Origin: Flavobacterium aquariorum
Lineage (GTDB): Bacteria; Bacteroidota; Bacteroidia; Flavobacteriales; Flavobacteriaceae
Reading direction: 5' to 3'
DNA: 64,000 nucleotides
NCBI RefSeq assembly: GCF_003254745.1
Contig: NZ_QKXH01000004.1
Location: 280,313 to 344,312 of the forward strand
Shown piece after piece: positions 26,904-35,297 of this stretch. Made by a program: the position numbers and the translations under genes. The notes under the pieces are model-generated. The model was not told where the DNA came from and did no database searches. It saw only the letters and a list, made by a program, of their open reading frames with translations. How positions within the stretch are numbered: position 1 is the stretch's first letter; each line of letters starts with the position of its first letter.

Positions 26904-29765
26904 TTAGTGTGCTTCCAACCAATTTTTCCCTGATCCTAATTCTACATCCAAGGGAACTGCCATTGTAAAGGCATTTTCCATTTCATATTTAATCATCGGT
27001 TTGATTTTTTCCAGTTCAGAACTGTGAACATCAAACACAAGCTCATCATGAACTTGCAATAACATTTTGCTTTTCCAATTTTCTGAAGTTAGTTTTTTGT
27101 GGATATTAATCATCGCAATCTTGATAATGTCTGCTGCGCTTCCCTGAATAGGAGCATTTACGGCATTTCTTTCTGCGGCGCCACGAACAACTGCATTCGC
27201 GGAATTTATATCTTTTAAATAACGACGACGACCTAATATGGTTTGTACGTATCCATTTTTTCGTGCAAAATCAACTTGATTTGACATGTATGATTTTAAC
27301 TTAGGATACGTGTTGTAATAAGCATCAATTAACTCGGCGCTTTCTTTTCGCGAAAGCGATGTTTGATTACTTAATCCAAAAGCCGAAACACCGTAGATAA
27401 TTCCGAAATTTACCGTTTTGGCATTGCTACGTTGTTCTTTGGTAACTTCTTCCAATGGAACGTGAAAAACTTTTGCGGCGGTGCTTCTGTGAATATCTTC
27501 GTGGTTTTTAAAGGCTTTGATCATGTTTTCTTCGCCAGACAAAGCGGCTATAATGCGCAATTCTATTTGCGAATAATCGGCAGAAACCAAAGTGTAGTTT
27601 TCGTCGCGGGGAATAAAAGCTTTTCGGATCAATCGTCCCCTTTCAGTACGAATCGGGATGTTTTGTAAATTGGGATTATTGGAACTCAAGCGGCCTGTTG
27701 CAGCTACCGTTTGCATGTAATCGGTGTGGACACGTCCTGTTTTTTTGTCGACTTGGTTAGGCAATGCATCGATATATGTACTTTGCAATTTTACCATTTG
27801 TCTCCACTCGAGGATATCGCGGACAATTTCATTATCATTCGCTAAATAAGACAGAACCTCTTCACCAGTGGCATATTGGCCTGTTTTGGTTTTCTTTTGT
27901 TTTACTCCGCCAATTTTTAATTTATCAAATAAAATATCACCTAGCTGTTTTGGTGAAGCCAAATTAAATTTCTCGCCAGCGGTTTCGTAGATTTTTTGTT
28001 CCAATGCGTTGCTCTCGGCAGCCATTTCGACGGACATTGACTTTAAAAAGGGAACGTCTAGATTAATTCCTTCCAATTCCATGGCCGCCAAAACTGGGAT
28101 TAAAGGAATTTCGATTTCATCAAATAGTTTTTTTGTTTCGGCTTTGTCGAGAATTGGACTGAAATTTTGTTTCAATTGATACGTAATATCGGCATCTTCG
28201 GCGGCGTATTCTTTGATATCTTCCAAAGCGACATCGCGCATCGATTTTTGATTTTTACCTTTTTTACCAATTAAATCTTCAATTGATTTTGGCGAATATT
28301 TTAAGTAGGTTTCTGATAAAACGTCCATATTATGTCGCATATCAGGATTGATTAAATAATGCGCAATCATCGTATCAAATAGTTTTCCTTTGATTTGAAC
28401 ACCATAATGAGAAAGGATTTTCAAGTCATATTTGATATTTTGGCCAATTTTTTCGATGCTTTCACTTTCAAAAAAAGGTTTGAATTTGTCAACTAAAATC
28501 TGTGCTTCGTCTTGGTTTTCCGGAAACGGGACATAAAATGCTTTTCCTTTTTCAAAAGAAAATGACATTCCAACCAATTCAGCATTCAAGGCATCAATTC
28601 CTGTTGTTTCGGTATCAAAACAAACGGAAGTTTGATTCATTAAGTTTTGCATAAGTAATTTCACTGCAAAATCTCCTTGAATACTTTGGTAAAAATGTTC
28701 TGTGTTTTCTAAAGTTGCATAATGTAAATTGGAGTGAACTTCGTTGTTTTCTTCATCCGAAAAACCAAATAAGTCAAATTGGTCTTCATTTGATTTTTTG
28801 GCAGGAGCTTTTTTAACTATTTTTTCGTTGTCATTGCCATCGGCATTGCCATTGGTTTCGATTTCGTCGTAGTCTTTTCCGGTTCCAAAAAATTTGTCAA
28901 ACTGTGCTTTCATTTGACGAAATTCCAATTCCTGGAATAATTCGTCTGTTTTTTCGACGTCGGGTTTTGATAATTCGTAGTCACCTGCATTAAATTGAAC
29001 AGGACAATCCAGTAAAATAGCGGCCAATTTTTTTGACAAAATTCCTTTGTCTGCATTGGCTTCGATTTTTTCCTTCATGGCACCTTTCAGCTTGTGGGTA
29101 TTAGCCAAAAGATTTTCCATTGATCCAAATTCCTTCAATAATTTCTTGGCGGTTACTTCGCCAACTCCTGGAAGTCCGGGAATATTATCGGCGGCATCAC
29201 CCATCATTCCAAGATAATCAATAACTTGTTCGGGACGTTCTATTTCAAATCGGGCTAAAACTTCAGGAACTCCCCAAATTTCTATGCCATTTCCCATACG
29301 TGCGGGTTTATACATAAAAATGTTTTCGGATACCAATTGGGCAAAATCCTTATCTGGTGTAACCATAAAGACCTGATAGTTTTCTTTTTCCGCCTGTTTT
29401 GCAATGGTCCCTATTAAATCGTCTGCTTCATAACCCGGTACTTCTATAATCGGAATATGCATTGCCTTCAATAATTCTTGAATGTAGGGAACAGCAATCT
29501 TTATCGCTTCGGGAGTTGCATCACGATGGGCTTTGTATTCTGGAAATATTTCATTTCTTAAATTACTTCCTCCATTGTCAAAAGCTACGGCCAAATGATC
29601 GGGCTTGTCTCGTTTTATGACATCCATCAAGGCATTCATAAATCCCATAATGGCAGAAGTGTCCATTCCTTTCGAATTGATTCTCGGGTTTTTTATAAAG
29701 GCAAAATAACCACGAAATATTAATGCATAGGCATCAAGAAGGTAAAGGCGTTTTTGAGCAGACAT
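26904..29765 (-). CDS. polA: DNA polymerase I
   Basis: The 953-residue protein has three domains: an N-terminal 5'-3' exonuclease (LYLLDAYALIFRGYFAF, VPGYEADDLIGTIA, GMMGDAADNIPGLPGVG), a 3'-5' exonuclease with intact acidic residues (VCFDTETTGID, GQNIKYDLKIL, YAAEDADITYQL) and a family A polymerase domain (VSADYSQIELRIIAALSGE, RSNAKTVNFGIIYGVSAFGL, LLQVHDELVFDV). Between the first two is a charged linker of about 50 residues (NGNADGNDNEKIVKKAPAK). Proofreading should be active, unlike in some thermophile homologues. Confidence 0.98.
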   Translation of the reverse strand: MSAQKRLYLLDAYALIFRGYFAFIKNPRINSKGMDTSAIMGFMNALMDVIKRDKPDHLAVAFDNGGSNLRNEIFPEYKAHRDATPEAIKIAVPYIQELLKAMHIPIIEVPGYEADDLIGTIAKQAEKENYQVFMVTPDKDFAQLVSENIFMYKPARMGNGIEIWGVPEVLARFEIERPEQVIDYLGMMGDAADNIPGLPGVGEVTAKKLLKEFGSMENLLANTHKLKGAMKEKIEANADKGILSKKLAAILLDCPVQFNAGDYELSKPDVEKTDELFQELEFRQMKAQFDKFFGTGKDYDEIETNGNADGNDNEKIVKKAPAKKSNEDQFDLFGFSDEENNEVHSNLHYATLENTEHFYQSIQGDFAVKLLMQNLMNQTSVCFDTETTGIDALNAELVGMSFSFEKGKAFYVPFPENQDEAQILVDKFKPFFESESIEKIGQNIKYDLKILSHYGVQIKGKLFDTMIAHYLINPDMRHNMDVLSETYLKYSPKSIEDLIGKKGKNQKSMRDVALEDIKEYAAEDADITYQLKQNFSPILDKAETKKLFDEIEIPLIPVLAAMELEGINLDVPFLKSMSVEMAAESNALEQKIYETAGEKFNLASPKQLGDILFDKLKIGGVKQKKTKTGQYATGEEVLSYLANDNEIVRDILEWRQMVKLQSTYIDALPNQVDKKTGRVHTDYMQTVAATGRLSSNNPNLQNIPIRTERGRLIRKAFIPRDENYTLVSADYSQIELRIIAALSGEENMIKAFKNHEDIHRSTAAKVFHVPLEEVTKEQRSNAKTVNFGIIYGVSAFGLSNQTSLSRKESAELIDAYYNTYPKLKSYMSNQVDFARKNGYVQTILGRRRYLKDINSANAVVRGAAERNAVNAPIQGSAADIIKIAMINIHKKLTSENWKSKMLLQVHDELVFDVHSSELEKIKPMIKYEMENAFTMAVPLDVELGSGKNWLEAH

Positions 29766-29924
29766 ATAAAAAATTTAGTCTGTAAAAATAGACAATTGAG
29801 TTTTAAAAATGAATTTGTTGTCAAAATTTATAATTGTTTAATGGAAAAGTAATAGCGAATCCTTTTTTTAAGCTTTAAAGATGAGTTCGTTAAGGGAAAG
29901 TTAAACTTTTATAGAGCGACAAAT

Positions 29925-29959
29925 CTTCATTTTGTCTTCATTTATCCATTATACATTTG
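29925..29959 (+). promoter_or_regulatory. Response-regulator-type operator and promoter of the first Lys-rich peptide
   Basis: Two direct repeats CTTCATTT (29925-29932 and 29936-29943), 11 bases apart, precede the -7 box TACATTTG (29952-29959) by 8 bases and cover the -33 region. OmpR/PhoB-type regulators bind such 11-base direct repeats. The same layout precedes the second peptide gene at 32433-32467. Confidence 0.7.
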
Positions 29960-30000
29960 ATCTGTAAATAATAAATTAATAATTCAAAAACTTAGAAATC

Positions 30001-30189
30001 ATGAAAAAGTTGTTAATGTTAATCGCAGTATTGTTGGGGACAAGCGTTATGGTTAGTGCTAAGCCGGTAACTGAAAAATCAGCTACAGCCAAAGAAGTAA
30101 AAATGACTAAACACCCAAAACACAAAAAAAACAAAACAGAGAAAAAATCTGCAACAACCGGAACAGCAAGTTCTAGTGCCAAAAAATAA
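30001..30189 (+). CDS. Small secreted Lys-rich protein (paralogue 1)
   Basis: The 62-residue product begins with a signal peptide (KKLLMLIAVLLGTSVMVSA) and its mature part is about 40 residues rich in Lys, Thr, Ala and Ser (KEVKMTKHPKHKKNKTEKK). It is a paralogue of the 81-residue protein at 32509-32754: the signal peptide and the KEVKxTK segment are shared. Both flank a two-component system and share an operator. It is likely a periplasmic or secreted polycation, role unknown. Confidence 0.75.
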   Translation: MKKLLMLIAVLLGTSVMVSAKPVTEKSATAKEVKMTKHPKHKKNKTEKKSATTGTASSSAKK

Positions 30190-30252
30190 TGAATGTTTTT
30201 GTTTTGTGCGCAAATGAGGATGGACAGAAAACAAAAGGGTTGATTGTTTTTG

Positions 30253-30284
30253 AAAGTCAGTGGAGAAATTTACTGGCTTTTTTG
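30253..30284 (+). terminator. Terminator between peptide gene and response regulator
   Basis: AAAGTCAGT (30253-30261) pairs with ACTGGCTTT (30272-30280), one G-T pair, followed by T. It separates the peptide transcript from the two-component genes. Confidence 0.75.
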
Positions 30285-30336
30285 TATTTTTAGATACGTT
30301 AAAATTTTAATAACGTAAAGTGTTTTAATTTTTTCT

Positions 30337-30350
30337 TAGTTGTTACTTTG
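30337..30350 (+). promoter_or_regulatory. Promoter-like element of the response regulator
   Basis: TAGTTGTTACTTTG is identical to the sequence at 32899-32912 ahead of the metallophosphoesterase gene. The end TTACTTTG is close to the -7 consensus, and in both cases the ATG follows 20-24 bases later. Confidence 0.45.
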
Positions 30351-30373
30351 AGTGTTTTTAATTTTAATTATTT

Positions 30374-31048
30374 ATGAAAATTCTTATTGTAGAAGATAAT
30401 CCCGAATTGGCTATTGAAGTGAAAGAATATCTTTCCGGCAGCGGTTATATCTGCAAAATTTCCAAGAATTGCGAAGAGGCATTGGAGGAAATCAACAGTA
30501 ATGATTATGATATCATGCTTTTAGATTTAGGCTTACCTGACGGAAGTGGCTTTGATGTTTTAAAAAGCATACGTAAAACAGATTCCAAAGTTGCGGTGAT
30601 TATTATCACTGCCCAAGGAGAATTGGAAGATAGAATACATGGATTGCAACTTGGCGCCGATGATTATTTGACAAAACCTTTTGCTTTAACAGAGTTGGGA
30701 GCGCGTTTATTTGCGATTATTCGCAGAATGCACGGATATACGGTCAATCAGTTGGATGTTCATGGGTTTAGTTTGAAATTGCAGGATTATAAAGTGAGTT
30801 ATGGTGAGATCCCAATAAATCTAACCAAGAAGGAGTTTGATATTTTTCAATATTTAGTTTTGAATAAAAATCGTGTAATAACCCGTTTGCAATTGACCGA
30901 GCATATTTGGGGGGATATTCTTGAAGTTAACTCCGATTCTAATTTTATAGATGTCCATGTTCGAAATCTTAGAAAAAAATTGGATAAACATTCCCCAATT
31001 GAATGGTTTGAAACGGTTAGGAATGTGGGTTACAGAATAAATGTATGA
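30374..31048 (+). CDS. OmpR-family response regulator
   Basis: The 224-residue protein has a receiver domain with acidic pair Glu7-Asp8, phosphoacceptor Asp51 (MLLDLGLPDGSG), IIITAQG and DYLTKPF, and a winged-helix DNA-binding domain (LTKKEFDIFQYLVLNKNRVI, FIDVHVRNLRKKLDK, VRNVGYRI). It is paired with the kinase gene 22 bases downstream. It is the natural candidate to bind the CTTCATTT repeats upstream of the two flanking peptide genes. Confidence 0.96.
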   Translation: MKILIVEDNPELAIEVKEYLSGSGYICKISKNCEEALEEINSNDYDIMLLDLGLPDGSGFDVLKSIRKTDSKVAVIIITAQGELEDRIHGLQLGADDYLTKPFALTELGARLFAIIRRMHGYTVNQLDVHGFSLKLQDYKVSYGEIPINLTKKEFDIFQYLVLNKNRVITRLQLTEHIWGDILEVNSDSNFIDVHVRNLRKKLDKHSPIEWFETVRNVGYRINV

Positions 31049-31070
31049 TTTTAAAATAAATAAGTAGGAT

Positions 31071-32405
31071 ATGAAAATCAAGCACCAACTTGCTATTTTT
31101 AATGCACTATCACGTTTGTTACTGGTTTTGGGTTTATGGCTTATGCTTCCCATTTTGGTCGAAAAAGTAGTTTATAATCATATCAATAAAAGTTTACTGG
31201 AGAAAAAGCAAAAATTCATTGAGCATTTAGACAAAGAAGAAATAAATGACTTCATTGTTCGGAACGACACTTCCGAAACTTATTCCAGTTTTTCAACTTT
31301 ACATAGTGAGTTTCTTTCGCTTTCCAGAGTGCCATCGAATGGCAAAATTAATCAAACCCTGTTTGTCACAGAACCAAGAATAATAGAAGATGAACGTAAC
31401 GATTATAAAATTCTTCAATATTATTTTAAGTATGAAAACACAAACTACCTCTTGGAAATAGGAAATAGTTTAAGCGAAATCAATGATCTTACCTTTGTTA
31501 TTAGGCTTTTCTTCATAATTGTTTTAATCATAATTGTTGTCATTACTTTTCTGGCTGATACTTTTTATATCGAATATTTATTAAAGCCTTTTTATAAAAT
31601 TATCGATACTAAAATCCGCCATGTAAACGAGCCAGAATCTTTTGATCATACCCCAATAAAAACACATTCAAAGGATTTCCAGGAATTAGATACAGTTTTG
31701 AATCAAATGATGGACAGAATTAGTGAATTGTTTAAAAAAGAAAAACAATTTATAGCCAATGTTTCCCATGAACTCTTAACGCCAATTGCATTGTTAAAAA
31801 ACAAATTTGAAAATCTACTTCAAAATGAGTCTTTGGATGATAATGCAGTGGATAAACTTGTAGGTTCCCTAAGTACATTGGATTTGCTGAAAAAGATAAT
31901 TGGCAATTTATTGTTGATTTCAAAAATTGAAAACAATCAATATGAAGCGAATGAAATGATTGATTTTGATGTTATAATTACCGATTTGGTAACAGACTTG
32001 CAAGATAGGATCGATGACAAGAAATTGTCTTTTAAAAAAAAATTGGAACATCATTGTAGTTTTAGAGGAAATAAAACCCTGATGCATATTCTCTTCTATA
32101 ATTTAATTGTTAATGCGATCAAATACAATAAACCTTTAGGAACAATTGAAATTAAAGACGGTTTTTTACATGGAAATTATTTCTTGTCAATATCGGATTC
32201 GGGTATTGGAATGAATGAAAAACAACAACAGAATGTTTTCAAACGATTCACCAGAGTAAGTTCTGATCAGGAAGGCCAGGGGCTGGGGCTTGCAATTGTT
32301 GAAAGCATTGCTCAATTTCATCGTATCGGCATTGAGATAACTTCGGAAATAAACGTTGGAACTACCTTTCTTTTATTGTTTCCAAATGAGGAAAAAATTA
32401 ATTAA
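31071..32405 (+). CDS. Sensor histidine kinase, partner of the OmpR-type regulator
   Basis: The 444-residue protein has an N-terminal membrane helix (LLLVLGLWLMLPILV), a periplasmic sensor of about 110 residues, and a second helix (FVIRLFFIIVLIIIVVITFL). Then come the dimerisation domain with the phosphoacceptor His (FIANVSHELLTPIALLKN) and an ATPase domain with NLIVNAIKYN, ISDSGIGMN and GQGLGLAIVESI. It lies directly behind the regulator gene. The sensed signal is unknown; cell-envelope stress or cations would be consistent with the Lys-rich targets, but this is inference. Confidence 0.95.
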   Translation: MKIKHQLAIFNALSRLLLVLGLWLMLPILVEKVVYNHINKSLLEKKQKFIEHLDKEEINDFIVRNDTSETYSSFSTLHSEFLSLSRVPSNGKINQTLFVTEPRIIEDERNDYKILQYYFKYENTNYLLEIGNSLSEINDLTFVIRLFFIIVLIIIVVITFLADTFYIEYLLKPFYKIIDTKIRHVNEPESFDHTPIKTHSKDFQELDTVLNQMMDRISELFKKEKQFIANVSHELLTPIALLKNKFENLLQNESLDDNAVDKLVGSLSTLDLLKKIIGNLLLISKIENNQYEANEMIDFDVIITDLVTDLQDRIDDKKLSFKKKLEHHCSFRGNKTLMHILFYNLIVNAIKYNKPLGTIEIKDGFLHGNYFLSISDSGIGMNEKQQQNVFKRFTRVSSDQEGQGLGLAIVESIAQFHRIGIEITSEINVGTTFLLLFPNEEKIN

Positions 32406-32432
32406 AAGTTAATTTTTTCCTGATGGCCAAAA

Positions 32433-32467
32433 CTTCATTTAATCTTCATTTAGCAAACATAACTTTG
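32433..32467 (+). promoter_or_regulatory. Response-regulator-type operator and promoter of the second Lys-rich peptide
   Basis: CTTCATTT repeats at 32433-32440 and 32444-32451 (11-base period) are followed after 8 bases by the -7 box TAACTTTG (32460-32467). Repeat, spacing and box match the element at 29925-29959. Confidence 0.72.
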
Positions 32468-32508
32468 ACCTATTAATAAACTAAATTATTAATCTAAAAT
32501 CTAAAATC

Positions 32509-32754
32509 ATGAAATCACAGATTCACGAAAACCGAAAAAACAAACTTCAAAGCTTGAGTAAAAAGTTATTGATGGTATTGGCGGTTGCTTTAGGAACAAC
32601 AGTTATGGTAAGTGCACAAACTACACCAGCTCAAACGAAGCCCACTAAAGAAGTAAAAGCAACTAAAAGCGAAGCGAAAAAAGAAACAAAAAAAGCACAC
32701 AAAACAGAAGTTAGCAAACCAACTACTACGGAGGCTGCAACTCCAAAAAAATAA
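32509..32754 (+). CDS. Small secreted Lys-rich protein (paralogue 2)
   Basis: The 81-residue product carries a 17-residue charged N-terminus (MKSQIHENRKNKLQSLS) and then a signal peptide like paralogue 1 (KKLLMVLAVALGTTVMVSAQ). The mature region is Lys/Thr/Ala-rich with KEVKATKSEAKKETKKAHK. An in-frame TTG (before SKKLLM) would remove the extension and give the same length of leader as paralogue 1, so the true start is uncertain. It follows the kinase gene under its own promoter and ends in a terminator. Confidence 0.72.
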   Translation: MKSQIHENRKNKLQSLSKKLLMVLAVALGTTVMVSAQTTPAQTKPTKEVKATKSEAKKETKKAHKTEVSKPTTTEAATPKK

Positions 32755-32823
32755 TACAATCTTTTGCGAGCGGATATTTTGTAGAATAGTTCAAAAGATG
32801 TTAAAGGTTGGTTTTAATAGTAG

Positions 32824-32859
32824 AAAAGGGGAGATAAAGAATTTTACTCCCCTTTTTTG
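32824..32859 (+). terminator. Terminator after the second Lys-rich peptide
   Basis: AAAAGGGGAG (32824-32833) pairs exactly with CTCCCCTTTT (32847-32856), followed by T. Confidence 0.88.
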
Positions 32860-32931
32860 CGTTAAAATTATGGTAATAAAGATAATTAGCATTTTCAATA
32901 GTTGTTACTTTGTGTAAAATTTTATAAAATA

Positions 32932-34167
32932 ATGATGTTACGTTTATTCCTTATAGGTGCTATTCTTTTTGTTATTGAACTTTATGCCTTTCAGGCAATT
33001 AAAACTTTAATTAAATTGAGATGGGTGCTGATTTCTTATCAAATAATTAGCCTTTTTCTTTTTGTATTTATCCTTTACTCCTTCACACAGTTTGACCGTT
33101 CCGTAGGGCAAACCAAGCAAACAATGTTTACAATGGGATTGTTGCTAGTTGTTTATCTTCCGAAGATTGTAATGACTTTAATTCTTTTGGGAGAAGATGT
33201 ATTCCGACTGGCAGCTGGGTCAGTCAATTATTTTATTGATAATAATAGTAATGCCAATTTTTTGCCTTCCAGACGTAAATTTGTTAGTCAAATTGGTTTA
33301 GGGTTGGCTGCCATTCCATTTTTATCTTTGATTTATGGGATATTTGAAGGGAAATATAACTACAAAGTAATAAAGCAAGCGATACATTTTCCGGATTTGC
33401 CCGATGCTTTCGATGGTTTTACAATTACCCAAATTTCAGATGTACATAGCGGTAGTTTTGATAATCCTGAGAAGATTAATTACGCTATTGATTTGGTGAA
33501 TGCCCAGAATTCGGATATGATATTATTTACGGGCGATATCGTTAATACTCATGCCAAGGAAATGCATCCATGGATTGAGACTTTCAACAGGATTGAGAAG
33601 CATGAATATGGTAAGTTTTCGGTTCTTGGAAATCATGATTATGGAGAATATGTGACTTGGCCAACGCAATCCGCCAAGGAGAAAAATTTTGAGGACATAA
33701 AAAAATTATACGGTCAAATAGGGTTTCAACTGTTATTGAATGAACATACTTTTATCGAAAAAGACGGCGATAAAATTGCATTGGTTGGAGTAGAAAATTG
33801 GGGTAAAAATTTCAAACAGGCTGGTGATTTAAAGAAAGCATCACAACATTTAAGTAAAGAGGATTTCAAAATCTTAATGAGTCATGATCCAAGTCATTGG
33901 AATGAAGTGGTTCAGTACGACGATAAGCATTTTCATTTGACCTTGTCTGGTCATACACATGGAATGCAATTTGGGATTGAAATTCCAGGTTTTTTTAAGT
34001 GGAGTTTGGCTCAATATGTTTATAAACAATGGGCGGGATTATATGAAAACTTAGGTAGATATGTATATGTAAATCGTGGATTTGGATTTCATGCCTATCC
34101 TGGTAGGGTTGGAATTATGCCCGAAATCACAGTAATTCAACTAATAAAGAGCAAAAAATTAGCATAA
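32932..34167 (+). CDS. Membrane-anchored metallophosphoesterase
   Basis: The 411-residue protein has an N-terminal membrane region of several helices (LFLIGAILFVIELYAF, YQIISLFLFVFILYSF, MFTMGLLLVVYLPKIVM) and a calcineurin-like phosphoesterase domain with all metal motifs: ISDVHSGSF, LFTGDIVNTH, VLGNHDYGEY, LMSHDP and LSGHTHGMQFG. It resembles the YkuE/YaeI-like group, whose members act on lipid-linked phosphates. A TTG at 32902 would add ten residues inside the promoter, so the ATG at 32932 is preferred. Confidence 0.9.
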   Translation: MMLRLFLIGAILFVIELYAFQAIKTLIKLRWVLISYQIISLFLFVFILYSFTQFDRSVGQTKQTMFTMGLLLVVYLPKIVMTLILLGEDVFRLAAGSVNYFIDNNSNANFLPSRRKFVSQIGLGLAAIPFLSLIYGIFEGKYNYKVIKQAIHFPDLPDAFDGFTITQISDVHSGSFDNPEKINYAIDLVNAQNSDMILFTGDIVNTHAKEMHPWIETFNRIEKHEYGKFSVLGNHDYGEYVTWPTQSAKEKNFEDIKKLYGQIGFQLLLNEHTFIEKDGDKIALVGVENWGKNFKQAGDLKKASQHLSKEDFKILMSHDPSHWNEVVQYDDKHFHLTLSGHTHGMQFGIEIPGFFKWSLAQYVYKQWAGLYENLGRYVYVNRGFGFHAYPGRVGIMPEITVIQLIKSKKLA

Positions 34168-34239
34168 TTGGTTTAAAATGCTAAATTTGCAGGATGATAT
34201 CTCTTTTCGAAAGTAATAGAAATTAAATATTTTGGTTTT

Positions 34240-34536
34240 ATGTCAAAATTTGGAGAACTTATAAATACTCAAGTTCCTGTGTTAATAGATTTTTACACAG
34301 ACTGGAACGAATCTTCGGTATCGATGCATCCTGTTATAAAAGATGTAGCGGCGGCGCTTGGTGACAAAGTAAAGGTAATCAAGATAGACGTTGACAAAAA
34401 TCAAGAATTAGCTGATGCTTTACGCATAAAAGGGCTGCCTACCTTGATGATTTATAAAGAAGGGATGATGATCTGGAGACAATCGGGTGAATTGGATGCC
34501 AATACTTTGATTGGAATAGTGCAAGAACAATTGTAA
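34240..34536 (+). CDS. Thioredoxin-fold protein lacking the CxxC active site
   Basis: The 98-residue protein has a complete thioredoxin frame: LIDFYTDWNESS, VKVIKIDVDKNQELADAL, the cis-Pro loop IKGLPTLMIYKEG and the last helix. The catalytic WCGPC motif is replaced by WNESS (Trp22-Asn-Glu-Ser-Ser), so it has no cysteine pair and cannot act as a disulfide reductase. It is a chaperone- or scaffold-like thioredoxin candidate. It follows the metallophosphoesterase by 72 bases. Confidence 0.9.
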   Translation: MSKFGELINTQVPVLIDFYTDWNESSVSMHPVIKDVAAALGDKVKVIKIDVDKNQELADALRIKGLPTLMIYKEGMMIWRQSGELDANTLIGIVQEQL

Positions 34537-34552
34537 TCTTGAGTTTTTTAGA

Positions 34553-35203
34553 TTATTGAATTACTTCAAAAATAAATCCCCTTTGCTTTAAAATTTCTAA
34601 AGATCTTGGGAGTGTGTATTCTAAGTTTTTGAATGCTTTTACACTGTCATGGAAAACAATTACGCTTCCCGATTGTACATTCTGCAATACATTTTCCAAA
34701 CATTTTTCGGGTGTTATGGTTTGGTCAAAATCCGCACTAAGGACATCCCACATGATTATTTTATAACCTAATAGTTGCAATTTTTTAGATTGCGATTTTT
34801 TTATTTTGCCGTAAGGTGGACGGAAAATTTTAGGTTTTAGATTGCAGATCTTAGATTGAAGATTTAAGATTTCCGATTCACATAAGGCAATATTGTCTAA
34901 ATAGTCTTCGGTTGAAGTATTCCATCCTTTCAAATGATTGTAGGTATGATTTCCAATGGAATGGCCTTCTTCTATCGTTTTCAAAAAAATAGCTGCGTGA
35001 TTATTTATGTTTTTTCCAATACAGAAAAATGTGGCTTTGGCTTCGTGTTTTTTTAATTCTTCCAAAACCCATTCTGTGATTTCTGGAGTTGGTCCATCAT
35101 CAAATGTGAGGTAGATTTTATTCTCTAAATTCGGGATGTCCCAAATATAATTGGAGAATATTTTTTTTAAAAACTTATTTGTTTTAATCCAGTAGGTTTT
35201 CAT
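34553..35203 (-). CDS. Polysaccharide deacetylase (NodB homology domain)
   Basis: The 216-residue protein has the carbohydrate esterase 4 motifs: LTFDDGPTPEIT with the catalytic base and metal Asp, HSIGNHTYNH with two metal His, FRPPYGKIKK, and IIMWDVLSADFD and VIVFHDSVKAF. Members remove N-acetyl groups from peptidoglycan or exported glycans. No clear signal peptide is seen; the N-terminus is basic (KTNKFLKKIFS). It converges on the thioredoxin-like gene. Confidence 0.93.
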   Translation of the reverse strand: MKTYWIKTNKFLKKIFSNYIWDIPNLENKIYLTFDDGPTPEITEWVLEELKKHEAKATFFCIGKNINNHAAIFLKTIEEGHSIGNHTYNHLKGWNTSTEDYLDNIALCESEILNLQSKICNLKPKIFRPPYGKIKKSQSKKLQLLGYKIIMWDVLSADFDQTITPEKCLENVLQNVQSGSVIVFHDSVKAFKNLEYTLPRSLEILKQRGFIFEVIQ

Positions 35204-35237
35204 AATTCAATAGCACAATTCAATGCAATTTAAATAA

Positions 35238-35273
35238 AAAAATGCAGTGCTTTTTTAATTGCACTGCATTTTT
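35238..35273 (-). terminator. Terminator of the DUF2723 gene
   Basis: AAAAATGCAGTGC (35238-35250) is the exact complement of GCACTGCATTTTT (35261-35273). T-runs exist on both strands, so it can work both ways. Confidence 0.88.
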
Positions 35274-35297
35274 AAGTGATGTTTTTAATCTTGATAA

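Noticed and set aside
34790..34880. Insertion of a repeat (TTAGATTGCAGATC-like) within the deacetylase gene as a disruption
   Set aside because: The frame stays open and encodes a plausible linker (LNLQSKICNLKPKI) between conserved motifs.
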